Source: Pseudomonas helleri
Lineage (GTDB): Bacteria > Pseudomonadota > Gammaproteobacteria > Pseudomonadales > Pseudomonadaceae
Reading direction: 5' to 3'
NCBI RefSeq assembly: GCF_009600315.1
Contig: NZ_WIWC01000046.1
Span: 1-40,687 of the forward strand
Length of the DNA stretch: 40,687 bases
Both the position numbers and the translations under genes were made by a program. Positions 15,772 through 23,377 of the stretch are shown here, one piece after another. The notes under the pieces were generated by a model. It saw only the letters and a program-made list of their open reading frames with translations, searched no databases and had not been told where the DNA came from. Every line of letters starts with the position of its first letter. Position 1 is the first letter of the stretch.

Positions 15772-17076
15772 TTACGCAAGTGCAGTGAGTAAAGAGCGCC
15801 CAATGAAATCTTGGGCGTCGCGCACGCCCGGCAAGGTGAAGAAATAACCCCCGCCTACTGGCTTGAGGTATTCCTCCAGCGGTTCACCATTGAGCCGGGT
15901 TTGTACGGCGATAAAGCCATTGTCCAGATCACTCTGGTAACAGATGAACAGCAGGCCCATGTCCAGTTGGCCATTTTTATTAACGCCGTTGGAGTAGTTG
16001 AATGGGCGGCGCAGGATCAAGCTGCGGGCGGTTTCAGGGGTGCGCGGGTTAGCCAGACGGATATGGGCATCCAGCTTGGTGAGCTTGCCGTGAGGGTCTT
16101 TGCTGTAATCAGGCACGTCGGTTTCACGCTGACCATCCATAGGCGCTCCGCTGGCTTTGTTGCGGCCAAAGATGCTTTGTTGCTCTTGCAGCGGCGTGCG
16201 ATCCCAGCGCTCAACAAAATTGCGGATGATGCGCACCGCCTGATAGCTGCCATTGACTGCCCACTGCGGCTCGTCACTGCCGGGTTGTACCCAGACAATG
16301 CTGTTCATCAGCGCATGGTTAGTGGAGTCAGGGTTGGCAGAGCCGTCGCGAAAGCCCAGAAAGTTACGCGCGCTTTGTGCCGGTTCGCCGGGATGGGTGG
16401 GCGCTTGGGGAGGCACTGTGCCTTCTTGCTTCCAGCGCACCAGCAGCAAGTCGGGCAAGTTTTTTATGATGTCGCGCAGGGCATGAATATTGGTGTCGGC
16501 GGTATTGGCGCAAAATTGCAGATTCAGATCGCCGTGGCACTGTGCCGGTTCCAATGCGTCGTTGGGAAAGCCCTGCATGCGGCTTAAGCGTTTGGGTTTG
16601 AGCGGGCCAAGGCCGAAGCGCTCATCGAACAGGGATTCGCCCACCGACACGGTCACGGTCAGGTTATCCGGGGTGACCACCGGGCCAAGAATGCCGGAAT
16701 CGACGGGTGGCAGTTTGGGATCGACTTGCGCCACGGCGCCACCTTTCATCAAAAACGCGATGCGCTCATTGAGGGTGCGAAACAGCCGCTCAAGATCTTG
16801 TTTGTCGCTGGCCAGCACATCGAATGCGACCAGCATCCCCGCCGCCGGGCGTGGGGTAATAATGCCGTTTTGGTGCTGACCATGGAAATCATGATGGTCC
16901 TGTGTTCTATCGCTGCTGGGCGCCTCTGTGACTTGGGCGTTTTGCCCGTTGCTGGCGGCTATAGCCGGGCAGCTCAAGGCGCCACCAGCCAGTGCGGCAC
17001 CTGCTACGCCCATGCCGAGCAGAACACGACGGCGCTGCAGATTGAAATCGTCAGGGTTGTGGTGTGAATCACTCAT
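15772..17076 (-). CDS. efeB: EfeB deferrochelatase / Dyp-type peroxidase
   Basis: A 434-residue Dyp-type haem peroxidase exported by the Tat pathway. The N-terminus has NLQRRRVLLGMGVAGAALAGG, a twin-arginine signal. GFRDGSANPDS near residue 240 is the Dyp GxxDG motif, and the C-terminal YFFTLPGVRDAQDF block is conserved in EfeB. In the EfeUOB system it oxidises ferrous iron (and may release iron from haem) in the periplasm. Its ATG overlaps the efeO stop by 4 bp (ATGA). The neighbouring permease gene is broken, which leaves its role here uncertain. Confidence 0.95.
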   Translation of the reverse strand: MSDSHHNPDDFNLQRRRVLLGMGVAGAALAGGALSCPAIAASNGQNAQVTEAPSSDRTQDHHDFHGQHQNGIITPRPAAGMLVAFDVLASDKQDLERLFRTLNERIAFLMKGGAVAQVDPKLPPVDSGILGPVVTPDNLTVTVSVGESLFDERFGLGPLKPKRLSRMQGFPNDALEPAQCHGDLNLQFCANTADTNIHALRDIIKNLPDLLLVRWKQEGTVPPQAPTHPGEPAQSARNFLGFRDGSANPDSTNHALMNSIVWVQPGSDEPQWAVNGSYQAVRIIRNFVERWDRTPLQEQQSIFGRNKASGAPMDGQRETDVPDYSKDPHGKLTKLDAHIRLANPRTPETARSLILRRPFNYSNGVNKNGQLDMGLLFICYQSDLDNGFIAVQTRLNGEPLEEYLKPVGGGYFFTLPGVRDAQDFIGRSLLTALA

Positions 17077-18287
17077 GTGTGTCTCGTCTGCAATGACAGG
17101 CCTGAGAGGCCGAGGGCGGGATCGATTCCATCGAGTGCATCGGCCAGAGCCTTGGCCTTGGTACTGATTGCCTGACGCTGGGGCGCGCTAACGCTGTCGT
17201 AGGTGCTAAAACCCTGGGGTGTTTGCAGGGTGTTGAGTTGTTCTTCCAGCGACGTGGTGGCGTGATCAATGGTGAGCAACAGGTCTGCATTGTTTTTGGC
17301 AAGTAGCGGGCGCAGCAGGTCGACGACCTTGCGAGTGGTCTGCAGGTTGGCGGCAAACCCGATCAAATCGACATGGCTATAACGCTCTTCTTCACCGCTG
17401 TTGGCGCGGGTGTCAGCCAGGTTGTGCAACGTGCGGCTGACAATGCTGACCAATTGTTCGGGCGGCAGTGATTGCGCCATTAACTGCTGCTTTAGCTGGA
17501 CCACATTGGCTCGCAACTGCTGCGCAACAGGCGTCAGGCCTTCAAGGTTGCGTTGATCAAACAGGCCGTATTCGAGCCGATGAAAACCCGTGAAGCCCGG
17601 ATCTTGCTCGCGCTGTTCAAAATAGTCGGCCCGCGCATTGATGGCGTTGTCCAGTTCGGCCATACGTTGCGCAGCAGGGGCCAGACGTTGGTAGGCCTCG
17701 CGGGCAGGTATATACAGCGCTTGAGCTTCAGTCAGATCACCGGCAGCGATGGCGTGCGCCAAAGCATCCACGGCTTTGATCAAGGCAGTGCTTTGGCTGC
17801 TCAAGTACACCCGGAATTCGGACAGCGGCCCAATGAACGCCACCATGGAGGGCCGTGCCTTGGCGCTGGCTTCGGATTCGGCCGTCGGAGTGACGTGCAA
17901 TGTACCGCGTGGATTGCTCAATAGGCCGCAGGTGATGGCGTAATCGCCGGGTGCCAGCGTGGCATTGATCACCTGGCTCAGGCCGGGCGCGATATTTTCA
18001 CGCTCTTCGACCACCAGCACGCCGTCGAGTATTTCCCACTCCACGGCGCGTTCCGAGGCGTTGACAATTCGGAAGCTATTGAAGCCTGCCGGTACGCTCA
18101 ACGCATTCGGTTCACAACTGTGCGGATGAATAGTGACCGTGACTTCATTGCTGTGGACCTTGCGCTTGGCGGCTGCCAGTTGCGAGGCGTAATAGAACAG
18201 CCCGCCAGCGGCGATCATCACGATCACCGAGCCGGCCACCGCCCAGCGCAAGGCGCGAGGAGGCGTACCGCTTGAAGAGGTAGACAT
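17073..18287 (-). CDS. efeO: EfeO iron-uptake protein (cupredoxin plus M75 domains)
   Basis: A 404-residue periplasmic protein with one N-terminal hydrophobic segment (about residues 14-35, signal or anchor). A cupredoxin-like domain follows to about residue 130, with cysteines in HSCEPN and ITCGLLSNPRG as likely metal ligands. The M75/imelysin domain contains HRLEYGLF, the HxxE motif. EfeO is proposed to deliver iron to the EfeU permease. It overlaps efeB and lies 8 bp after the disrupted efeU gene. Confidence 0.94.
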   Translation of the reverse strand: MSTSSSGTPPRALRWAVAGSVIVMIAAGGLFYYASQLAAAKRKVHSNEVTVTIHPHSCEPNALSVPAGFNSFRIVNASERAVEWEILDGVLVVEERENIAPGLSQVINATLAPGDYAITCGLLSNPRGTLHVTPTAESEASAKARPSMVAFIGPLSEFRVYLSSQSTALIKAVDALAHAIAAGDLTEAQALYIPAREAYQRLAPAAQRMAELDNAINARADYFEQREQDPGFTGFHRLEYGLFDQRNLEGLTPVAQQLRANVVQLKQQLMAQSLPPEQLVSIVSRTLHNLADTRANSGEEERYSHVDLIGFAANLQTTRKVVDLLRPLLAKNNADLLLTIDHATTSLEEQLNTLQTPQGFSTYDSVSAPQRQAISTKAKALADALDGIDPALGLSGLSLQTRHT

Positions 18288-18295
18288 GCAGAACC

Positions 18296-19138
18296 TTATG
18301 AGTGGGTCGCTGAAGGAGAGGGTGCAGCCTGTTGTGGGGCAGGCGAACGGAAAAACATCGTCAGCGTGAGCGCCAGATAAATCACATATGCACCGAGTAC
18401 GCTGACCGTGGGTGCATCCTGATAGCCGAACATACCAGCCAGAACAGAGCCCAGCGGACCATCCATAGGCAAGGCAGAGCTGAGGTCGAACACGACGCCT
18501 TGCAGGTGATTCCAGATGCCGGCTTCGTGCAAGGCTTGCACCGAGTTGGCCAAAATACCGGCGGCGACCACCAGAATAAACAACCCGGTCCAGCGGAAGA
18601 ACAAGCTCAGATTCAGACGCATGCTGCCGGTGTAAATGGCAAACCCGACACCTATCGCCAGAATCAAGCCGAGCAGGGCGCCCAGAGGCGCCGCAGGGCC
18701 TTCACTTTGTTGGAACACGGCGAGCAAAAAGAACACCGTTTACAGGCCTTCACGGGCCACGGCAAAAAACACCATGGCTATCAGAGCGGTGACCTGATGT
18801 TTGGATCCGGCGAGGGCGTGATCCAGAGAGGTGTGCAGCGAATGCTTGATAGAACGCGCCACTTTACGCATCCAGAACACCATGCTGCTGAGAATGCCGA
18901 CAGCCACCAGGCCGACGATTCCCTCGAACAATTCCTGCTGCTTCTGCGGAAACTCGGCGCTCATCAATTCGAGGCCGCCACCCACCAACAATGACAAGGC
19001 GGCGGCCAGAAACACGCCAATCCACACCGCAGGCATCCACTGGCCGCGCCCTGTTTGCTTGAGGTAGCTGGCAATGATGCCGACGATAAGCGCGGCCTCA
19101 ATGCCTTCGCGCAGCATGATCAGAAAAGGAACCAGCAT
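18296..19138 (-). pseudogene. efeU: efeU ferrous/ferric iron permease, interrupted by in-frame TAA
   Basis: The reading frame from ATG 19138 is a standard FTR1/EfeU permease of 280 codons, except that codon 133 (18740-18742) is TAA. The first REGIE motif is intact (residues 10-14). The second reads AREGL-stop-TVFFLL where intact proteins have REGLE. A single G-to-T change in GAA would create this. The remainder continues in the same frame to 18296 with the later membrane helices intact; a GTG at 18736 could restart translation but would miss the first helices. Either the permease is a recent loss of function, or the base is a sequencing error. The Efe import route would be inactive if the mutation is real. 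Confidence 0.9.
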
Positions 19139-19625
19139 GAGAGCGCACCGCGTTGCAAATTAGTTAGGAGGCTAATTTGTAACATATTGATACGCATTGC
19201 TAAACAGGAATTACTTGCATTAGCTGAACGTTGGCTGAATGAGAAGGTGAGTGGTGAGTGAAGGGGTTGTCTAGCGCCAATCAACACACCTGCGCGACCT
19301 GTTATTTATGACAGTAGACGGACCATTGAGCGAAGTGATCTGATCCTAATAGCTTGCCAACGGTATCTATATGAGCAACGTATGGAGGGGATTCCAGTTA
19401 TACCGTGATCGGTGTTGCCAATACCTTGATCCCGCTGGATTTTTAACGAGTTACACACGGTCGTTTTTGTTGATGGGCGCGTTATTTGCCCTAAGGAGAA
19501 ATTAATTTCGACGAGGGCTATCAGAATGAACATCTGAGACATTTTCAAATATTCGAATAGCTTATGAAAGGGTTCCACTGTACGACGAAAAGCATAACCC
19601 ACATATTAATCATGGGCGGCTGATC
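19139..19625. promoter_or_regulatory. AT-rich gap upstream of efeU, weak Fur-like site
   Basis: A 487-bp stretch without a convincing gene. A perfect 8-bp inverted repeat (CAAATTAG at 19156-19163, CTAATTTG at 19172-19179) sits close upstream of the efeU start. TGATACGCATTGC at about 19187-19199 resembles half of a Fur box; regulation by Fur would fit an iron operon, but the match is only partial. From 19260 to 19600 the DNA is AT-rich and I see no structure worth naming. Confidence 0.35.
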
Positions 19626-20126
19626 ATGAAAAATAACATTGGCAATGACGTAAAGCACACCCCAACTTCACTATTGGTTGAGGAGAGTTTTGATGCACTA
19701 CAAACTGGAGAATATGGTCAATTACTAGAGCTTGATAGTATGACGCTTTCTCTCTCTACGGGGTCCGCCAGAATCGATGTTGTGGAAGTGCCACCTGATC
19801 AGACAGGATTATCAGGTAAGGCCGTGAAGGCTTTCTATGAAGACCATTTTGCTGAAGGTGCCGTGCTGACGATCACCTTTACCGCTCCAACGATACGCCG
19901 AGTTGTTTTTTCTTATTTAATGGGTCGTAGCAACCAGCGTTACTGCCAAGTTTACGACCAAGACGATAACATTGTGCACCGCGCAACGCTGTCAGAGGGT
20001 AATGACACGTTTGACTACGCAATACCGAGTCCAAAAACCATCTCTAAAATTGATCTTAACTTTGGGGGCGATATCCAGGGTCAATTTCCTGAGCGCTATT
20101 TGGATTCATTTACTCTTTATGAGTGA
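19626..20126 (+). CDS. Orphan beta-rich hypothetical protein
   Basis: A 166-residue soluble protein with no signal peptide or membrane helix. It is rich in short beta-type stretches (TLSLSTGSARIDVVEV, AVLTITFTAPTIRRVVFSYL) with an acidic tail, suggesting a beta-sandwich. The opening LLVEESFDALQTGEYGQLLELDSMTLSLSTG resembles a module I recall from larger Pseudomonas surface or toxin-like hypothetical proteins, but I cannot name a family. The gene is AT-richer than its neighbours and uses codons such as AAA, TTA and ATA more freely, which suggests transfer. It has AT-rich DNA before it and the KfrA-like gene after it, in opposite orientation. A truncated module or accessory gene is possible. 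Confidence 0.6.
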   Translation: MKNNIGNDVKHTPTSLLVEESFDALQTGEYGQLLELDSMTLSLSTGSARIDVVEVPPDQTGLSGKAVKAFYEDHFAEGAVLTITFTAPTIRRVVFSYLMGRSNQRYCQVYDQDDNIVHRATLSEGNDTFDYAIPSPKTISKIDLNFGGDIQGQFPERYLDSFTLYE

Positions 20127-20297
20127 TTGATGCACATAACGTCTTGGTTAAATCCCCTAGTGGTCTGAGCGGTTGATTCATTCGTTTGTGATCCCACGCG
20201 CTCAGCTTCGTTCTCTATTTCGGGGGGGTGATATTTCAAGTCAGTGTGTTTCACTTGAGCGGCTTGGTGTAGTGCCTGTAGTGTGCCTCGATAAATG

Positions 20298-20381
20298 TAT
20301 AAGCGCTTGGGGATTAACACTATCTATGCGGGGTACTTCAGCAATTACTTGCGCTGATCCCCGTACACCCAAGCGCCTATA
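20298..20381. repeat. Imperfect inverted repeat near end of kfrA-like gene
   Basis: TATAAGCGCTTGGGGAT at 20298-20314 has an inverted partner at 20357-20381, TATAGGCGCTTGGG plus GGGAT on the other strand, interrupted by about 8 extra bases. The flanks TACATTTATCG and TATATATGTCG also match in part. It begins 12 bp beyond the stop of the KfrA-like gene. It may be a terminator-like structure or a pair of recombinase core sites; no T-run follows. Confidence 0.5.
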
Positions 20382-20392
20382 TATATGTCGTA

Positions 20393-21397
20393 CTAAACTT
20401 GATCTTCCTGAGGCTCTTCTGGCGCTTCTTTCAATTTCACAAGAGCTTCCAGCGAGGCTTCGGCTTTAAGTGCGCGCTCACTCAAGGCGGCGCTTATCTC
20501 CTGATGCTTGCTCTGAGTCTGCTTTAGCCCTTCGCTCTCCTGTACCGCCACGCGCAAGCGCTCTTGAAGCAGGGTGCGTTCGCTTTCCAGCTGGCTCAGT
20601 TGCTTGCTGAGCTGGTCATTCAAGTTGCCCAGCTTGTGCTGTTGGTCGTTGGCCTGATTCAGTTCTTTGCTCATGGCGCGGCTTTCACTGTGTACGCGCT
20701 CATTGTCGCGATGCAGCTGGGTAATTTCGTCTTGACGCACCAGTGCACTTTGCTGTGCCTGACGCAGTTCCATTTGTATCTGCTGAATCTGCCCTTCATG
20801 GCGGCTTTGGTCCTGCTCGCGCTGCTCTTTGACAGCGCTGCGATAGTGCTCAAGTGCGTCTCGGGCATGCAGGTGCTTGTCTTCGAGTGAGCGAATCTGC
20901 TCGTCGCGGTCTTGCAGGCGCAGCTCAAAGTCAGTGCAAGCCTGGTTGAGTGCCGCATTGCGGGTTTGCTCGGTTTGCAGCATGGAGCGGGTGGACGCCA
21001 GGTTCTCGGCTTCTTGAGCAAGCGCCGTGCGCTGAATGTCGAGCTGCTGCTCTTGCTGTGCTTGCGCGTGTTGCGCTTCGACCAGTTGCGCTTGCAGCTC
21101 TACTTTAAGTTGTTCGTAGTGCGCCTGCGCCCGATCAATCGGCTCTTGCGCCTGCTCTTGCAGGCGTCGAGCGAGGCGGGCGACTAATTCGCTCAGCTCG
21201 TCCCCAATCTGCTCCTGCGGCGCGCCCCGGCGTGTGTCCACTTCATCCAGCTCCTTGAGGTAGCGGTGGATGGTGGTTTTCGATCCGGTATTTCCCATTT
21301 CGATACGTACCGCATCAATGCTCGGGTGTTCACCCCGGGCCAGGATCGCCGTGCGTGCAATTTGCACCACTGCCTTGTTTACGCCGCCACGAGCCAT
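20393..21397 (-). CDS. KfrA-like DNA-binding coiled-coil protein
   Basis: A 334-residue protein with two parts. Residues 1-60 resemble the KfrA N-terminal DNA-binding domain (RTAILARGEHPSIDAVRIEMGNTGSKTTIHRYLKEL, a winged-helix type). Residues about 70-330 form a very long Gln/Glu/Ala-rich coiled coil with repeated heptads. KfrA proteins on broad-host-range plasmids bind their own promoters through the N-terminal domain and multimerise through the coiled coil, and have been linked to plasmid partition. This gene is divergent from a tyrosine recombinase gene 178 bp away, with palindromes between. AGGAGAGG precedes ATG 21397. It probably represses its own promoter and may help organise the DNA on which the recombinase acts; that is inference. 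Confidence 0.82.
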   Translation of the reverse strand: MARGGVNKAVVQIARTAILARGEHPSIDAVRIEMGNTGSKTTIHRYLKELDEVDTRRGAPQEQIGDELSELVARLARRLQEQAQEPIDRAQAHYEQLKVELQAQLVEAQHAQAQQEQQLDIQRTALAQEAENLASTRSMLQTEQTRNAALNQACTDFELRLQDRDEQIRSLEDKHLHARDALEHYRSAVKEQREQDQSRHEGQIQQIQMELRQAQQSALVRQDEITQLHRDNERVHSESRAMSKELNQANDQQHKLGNLNDQLSKQLSQLESERTLLQERLRVAVQESEGLKQTQSKHQEISAALSERALKAEASLEALVKLKEAPEEPQEDQV

Positions 21398-21575
21398 GGC
21401 CCTCTCCTACGATTATGTACTGTGGTATGTATCATGTAATTACATACTATTATGCCTTTGTTTTTTTGTCATTATTTAAGATTATTAAGGCGGGATATAC
21501 TGGTATTATCCCGTGCTAGAGCCTTAAACGTGCTTTTAAGGCCCGTTTTCAGTACACAAACCTAGAGAACTGCCC
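21398..21575. promoter_or_regulatory. Divergent promoter region with palindromic operators
   Basis: The gap between the KfrA-like gene and the recombinase contains a perfect 12-bp palindrome ATGTAATTACAT (21434-21445) nested within GTATGTA-N9-TACATAC (21425-21447). It also has a GGGATA...TATCCC inverted repeat at about 21494-21512 and an 8-bp inverted repeat GCCTTAAA / TTTAAGGC (21521-21528, 21535-21542). The first lies about 30-50 bp upstream of the KfrA-like start and is a likely autoregulatory operator. The others are nearer the recombinase gene and could be operators or recombination sites. Confidence 0.6.
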
Positions 21576-22514
21576 ATGAGCGAGCTGGATCGCTACTTAA
21601 ACGCCGCGACCCGCGATAACACCCGCCGCAGTTATCGGGCTGCCATTGAGCATTTCGAAGTGACTTGGGGCGGTTTTTTGCCCGCCACCAGTGACAGCGT
21701 GGCGCGTTATCTGGTGGCCCATGCCGGTCAGTTGTCGATCAACACCCTCAAGCTGCGCCTGTCGGCCCTCGCTCAATGGCATAACAGCCAAGGGTTTGCC
21801 GATCCCACCAAGGCACCCGTTGTGCGCAAGGTGTTCAAGGGCATTCGGGCGTTGCACCCGGCACAGGAGAAGCAGGCTCAACCCTTGCAACTGCAGCATC
21901 TGGAGCAGGTGATCGACTGGCTTGAAAGCGAAGCGCAAACCGCGCAAACCAACGCCGACCAACCGGGGCTGTTGCGCGCACGGCGTGACGCTGCGTTGAT
22001 CTTGCTCGGCTTTTGGCGAGGGTTTCGTAGCGATGAGCTATGCCGGTTGCAGATTGAGCATGTGCAGGCGGTACCCGGGGCGGGCATTACCATGTATTTG
22101 CCGCGCAGCAAAAGCGACCGCGACAACCTCGGCAAAACTTTCCAGACCCCCGCATTACAGCGGCTCTGCCCGGTGCGCGCGTATATCGAGTGGCTAAATA
22201 CCGCGGCGCTGGTGCGTGGCCCTGTGTTTCGCGGGATTGATCGCTGGGGCAATCTGGGGGAGGAGGGGTTGCACGCCAATAGCGTGATCCCGTTGCTGCG
22301 CCAAGCACTGGAGCGCGCCGGCATCGCGGCGGAGCATTACACCAGTCACTCGCTGCGTCGTGGTTTTGCAACATGGGCGCATCAAAGTGGATGGGACTTG
22401 AAGTCGCTGATGAATTACGTCGGCTGGAAAGACATCAAGTCAGCCATGCGCTATGTTGAAACGTCTCCCTTCACCGGGATGAGTATTACTGCGCAAAAAC
22501 ACATTGGAAGCTGA
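21576..22514 (+). CDS. Tyrosine-type site-specific recombinase/integrase
   Basis: A 312-residue tyrosine recombinase. Residues about 1-100 form the SAM-like core-binding domain. The catalytic domain shows Arg in FWRGFRSDEL, Lys in PRSKSD, HSLRRGF (HxxR), a Trp in VGWKDIKSAM, and the nucleophile Tyr in MRYVETSPF near the C-terminus. All catalytic positions appear intact. It starts at ATG 21576 after TAGAGAAC and is divergent from the KfrA-like gene. No tRNA gene or obvious attachment site flanks it, and no other mobile-element genes are visible, so it may be a resident chromosomal recombinase or a remnant of an island. Its target is not visible. Confidence 0.9.
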   Translation: MSELDRYLNAATRDNTRRSYRAAIEHFEVTWGGFLPATSDSVARYLVAHAGQLSINTLKLRLSALAQWHNSQGFADPTKAPVVRKVFKGIRALHPAQEKQAQPLQLQHLEQVIDWLESEAQTAQTNADQPGLLRARRDAALILLGFWRGFRSDELCRLQIEHVQAVPGAGITMYLPRSKSDRDNLGKTFQTPALQRLCPVRAYIEWLNTAALVRGPVFRGIDRWGNLGEEGLHANSVIPLLRQALERAGIAAEHYTSHSLRRGFATWAHQSGWDLKSLMNYVGWKDIKSAMRYVETSPFTGMSITAQKHIGS

Positions 22515-22581
22515 TCGGCGTCAGGTTGAAAACCGTGAGGGTGGGCCATATTTAGTTTTCGGCTATTTATAGGTGTACCTG

Positions 22582-22618
22582 ATAGCTAAAACCAATCGTC
22601 AGCATCAGCTTTACCAAT
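22582..22618 (+). promoter_or_regulatory. Putative OxyR binding site upstream of ahpC
   Basis: Four half-sites are spaced exactly as in the OxyR consensus ATAG-N7-CTAT-N7-ATAG-N7-CTAT: ATAG 22582-22585, CAAT 22593-22596, ATCA 22604-22607 and CAAT 22615-22618. Individual matches are 4/4, 3/4, 2/4 and 3/4. It lies about 70-105 bp before the ahpC start, which suits activation by oxidised OxyR. The OxyR gene is not in the window. Confidence 0.65.
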
Positions 22619-22686
22619 GAGCCAGATCCACTTTGAGTTGTTAGGATTCACCCCATCAACTTTTCAACCCTGACGGAGAGTCAACG

Positions 22687-23250
22687 ATGCCTATCATCAA
22701 CAGCCAAGTAAAACCGTTCAAAGCTACCGCCTACAAAAACGGCAGCTTCGTAGAAGTGTCGGACGCTGACCTGAAAGGCAAGTGGTCGGTCGTGTTCTTC
22801 TACCCAGCCGACTTCACCTTCGTTTGCCCAACTGAACTGGAAGACCTGGCTGACAACTACGAAGAGTTCAAGAAACTCGGCGTTGAAATCTACAGCGTGT
22901 CGACTGACACCCACTTTGCTCACGCTGCCTGGCACAACACCTCGCCAGCCATCGGCAAAATCCAGTACACCATGATCGGCGACCCAACGCTGACCATCTC
23001 CCGCAACTTCGACGTGCTGATCGAAGAAGCAGGCCTGGCTGACCGCGGTACGTTCGTGATCAACCCAGAAGGCCAGATCAAAATCGTTGAGCTGAACGAT
23101 GGTGGTGTTGGTCGTGACGCATCCGAGCTGCTGCGCAAAATCAAAGCCGCTCAATACGTTGCTGCTCACCCAGGCGAAGTGTGCCCAGCTAAATGGAAAG
23201 AAGGCGAGTCCACTCTCGCTCCATCGCTGGACCTGGTCGGCAAGATCTAA
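22687..23250 (+). CDS. ahpC: Alkyl hydroperoxide reductase subunit C (peroxiredoxin)
   Basis: A 187-residue typical two-cysteine peroxiredoxin that reduces H2O2 and organic peroxides. The peroxidatic cysteine lies in FYPADFTFVCPTE (residue 47) and the resolving cysteine in HPGEVCPAKW near residue 166. Length and sequence match bacterial AhpC closely. A strong GGAG precedes ATG 22687 and an OxyR-like site lies upstream. Codon use is highly biased, fitting strong expression. AhpF follows after an intrinsic terminator, so ahpC is probably made in excess, with some read-through to ahpF. Confidence 0.98.
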   Translation: MPIINSQVKPFKATAYKNGSFVEVSDADLKGKWSVVFFYPADFTFVCPTELEDLADNYEEFKKLGVEIYSVSTDTHFAHAAWHNTSPAIGKIQYTMIGDPTLTISRNFDVLIEEAGLADRGTFVINPEGQIKIVELNDGGVGRDASELLRKIKAAQYVAAHPGEVCPAKWKEGESTLAPSLDLVGKI

Positions 23251-23311
23251 GTCCGTGATGAACCCTAGGGCGGTGATCCGCACCTGAGTTGTAAGCCGCA
23301 TCGCCCTCAAA

Positions 23312-23346
23312 ACGCCCGGGCGAGATTCGCTCGGGCGTTTTTTTTA
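23312..23346 (+). terminator. Intrinsic terminator between ahpC and ahpF
   Basis: ACGCCCGGGCGA (23312-23323) pairs with TCGCTCGGGCGT (23327-23338) in a 12-bp stem with one G-U pair, followed by a run of eight or more T. It should end most ahpC transcripts. Confidence 0.92.
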
Positions 23347-23377
23347 CACAGAATTCAGTATTAAGGAGATCGCCCGT

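Noticed and set aside
18296..18736. Separate 146-residue gene from GTG 18736
   Set aside because: It is the C-terminal part of EfeU in the same frame behind a nonsense codon, with no plausible independent start signal.
18740..18742. Recoding of the efeU stop as selenocysteine or pyrrolysine
   Set aside because: The codon is TAA, which neither system uses, and a Glu is expected there.
19306..19602. 98-residue minus-strand frame in the gap
   Set aside because: No ribosome-binding site, Arg/Ile-rich composition and no likeness to known protein; kept only as gap description.
21576..22514. Prophage or integrative element attachment next to a tRNA
   Set aside because: No tRNA gene, no flanking direct repeat and no other phage or conjugation gene is visible around the recombinase.
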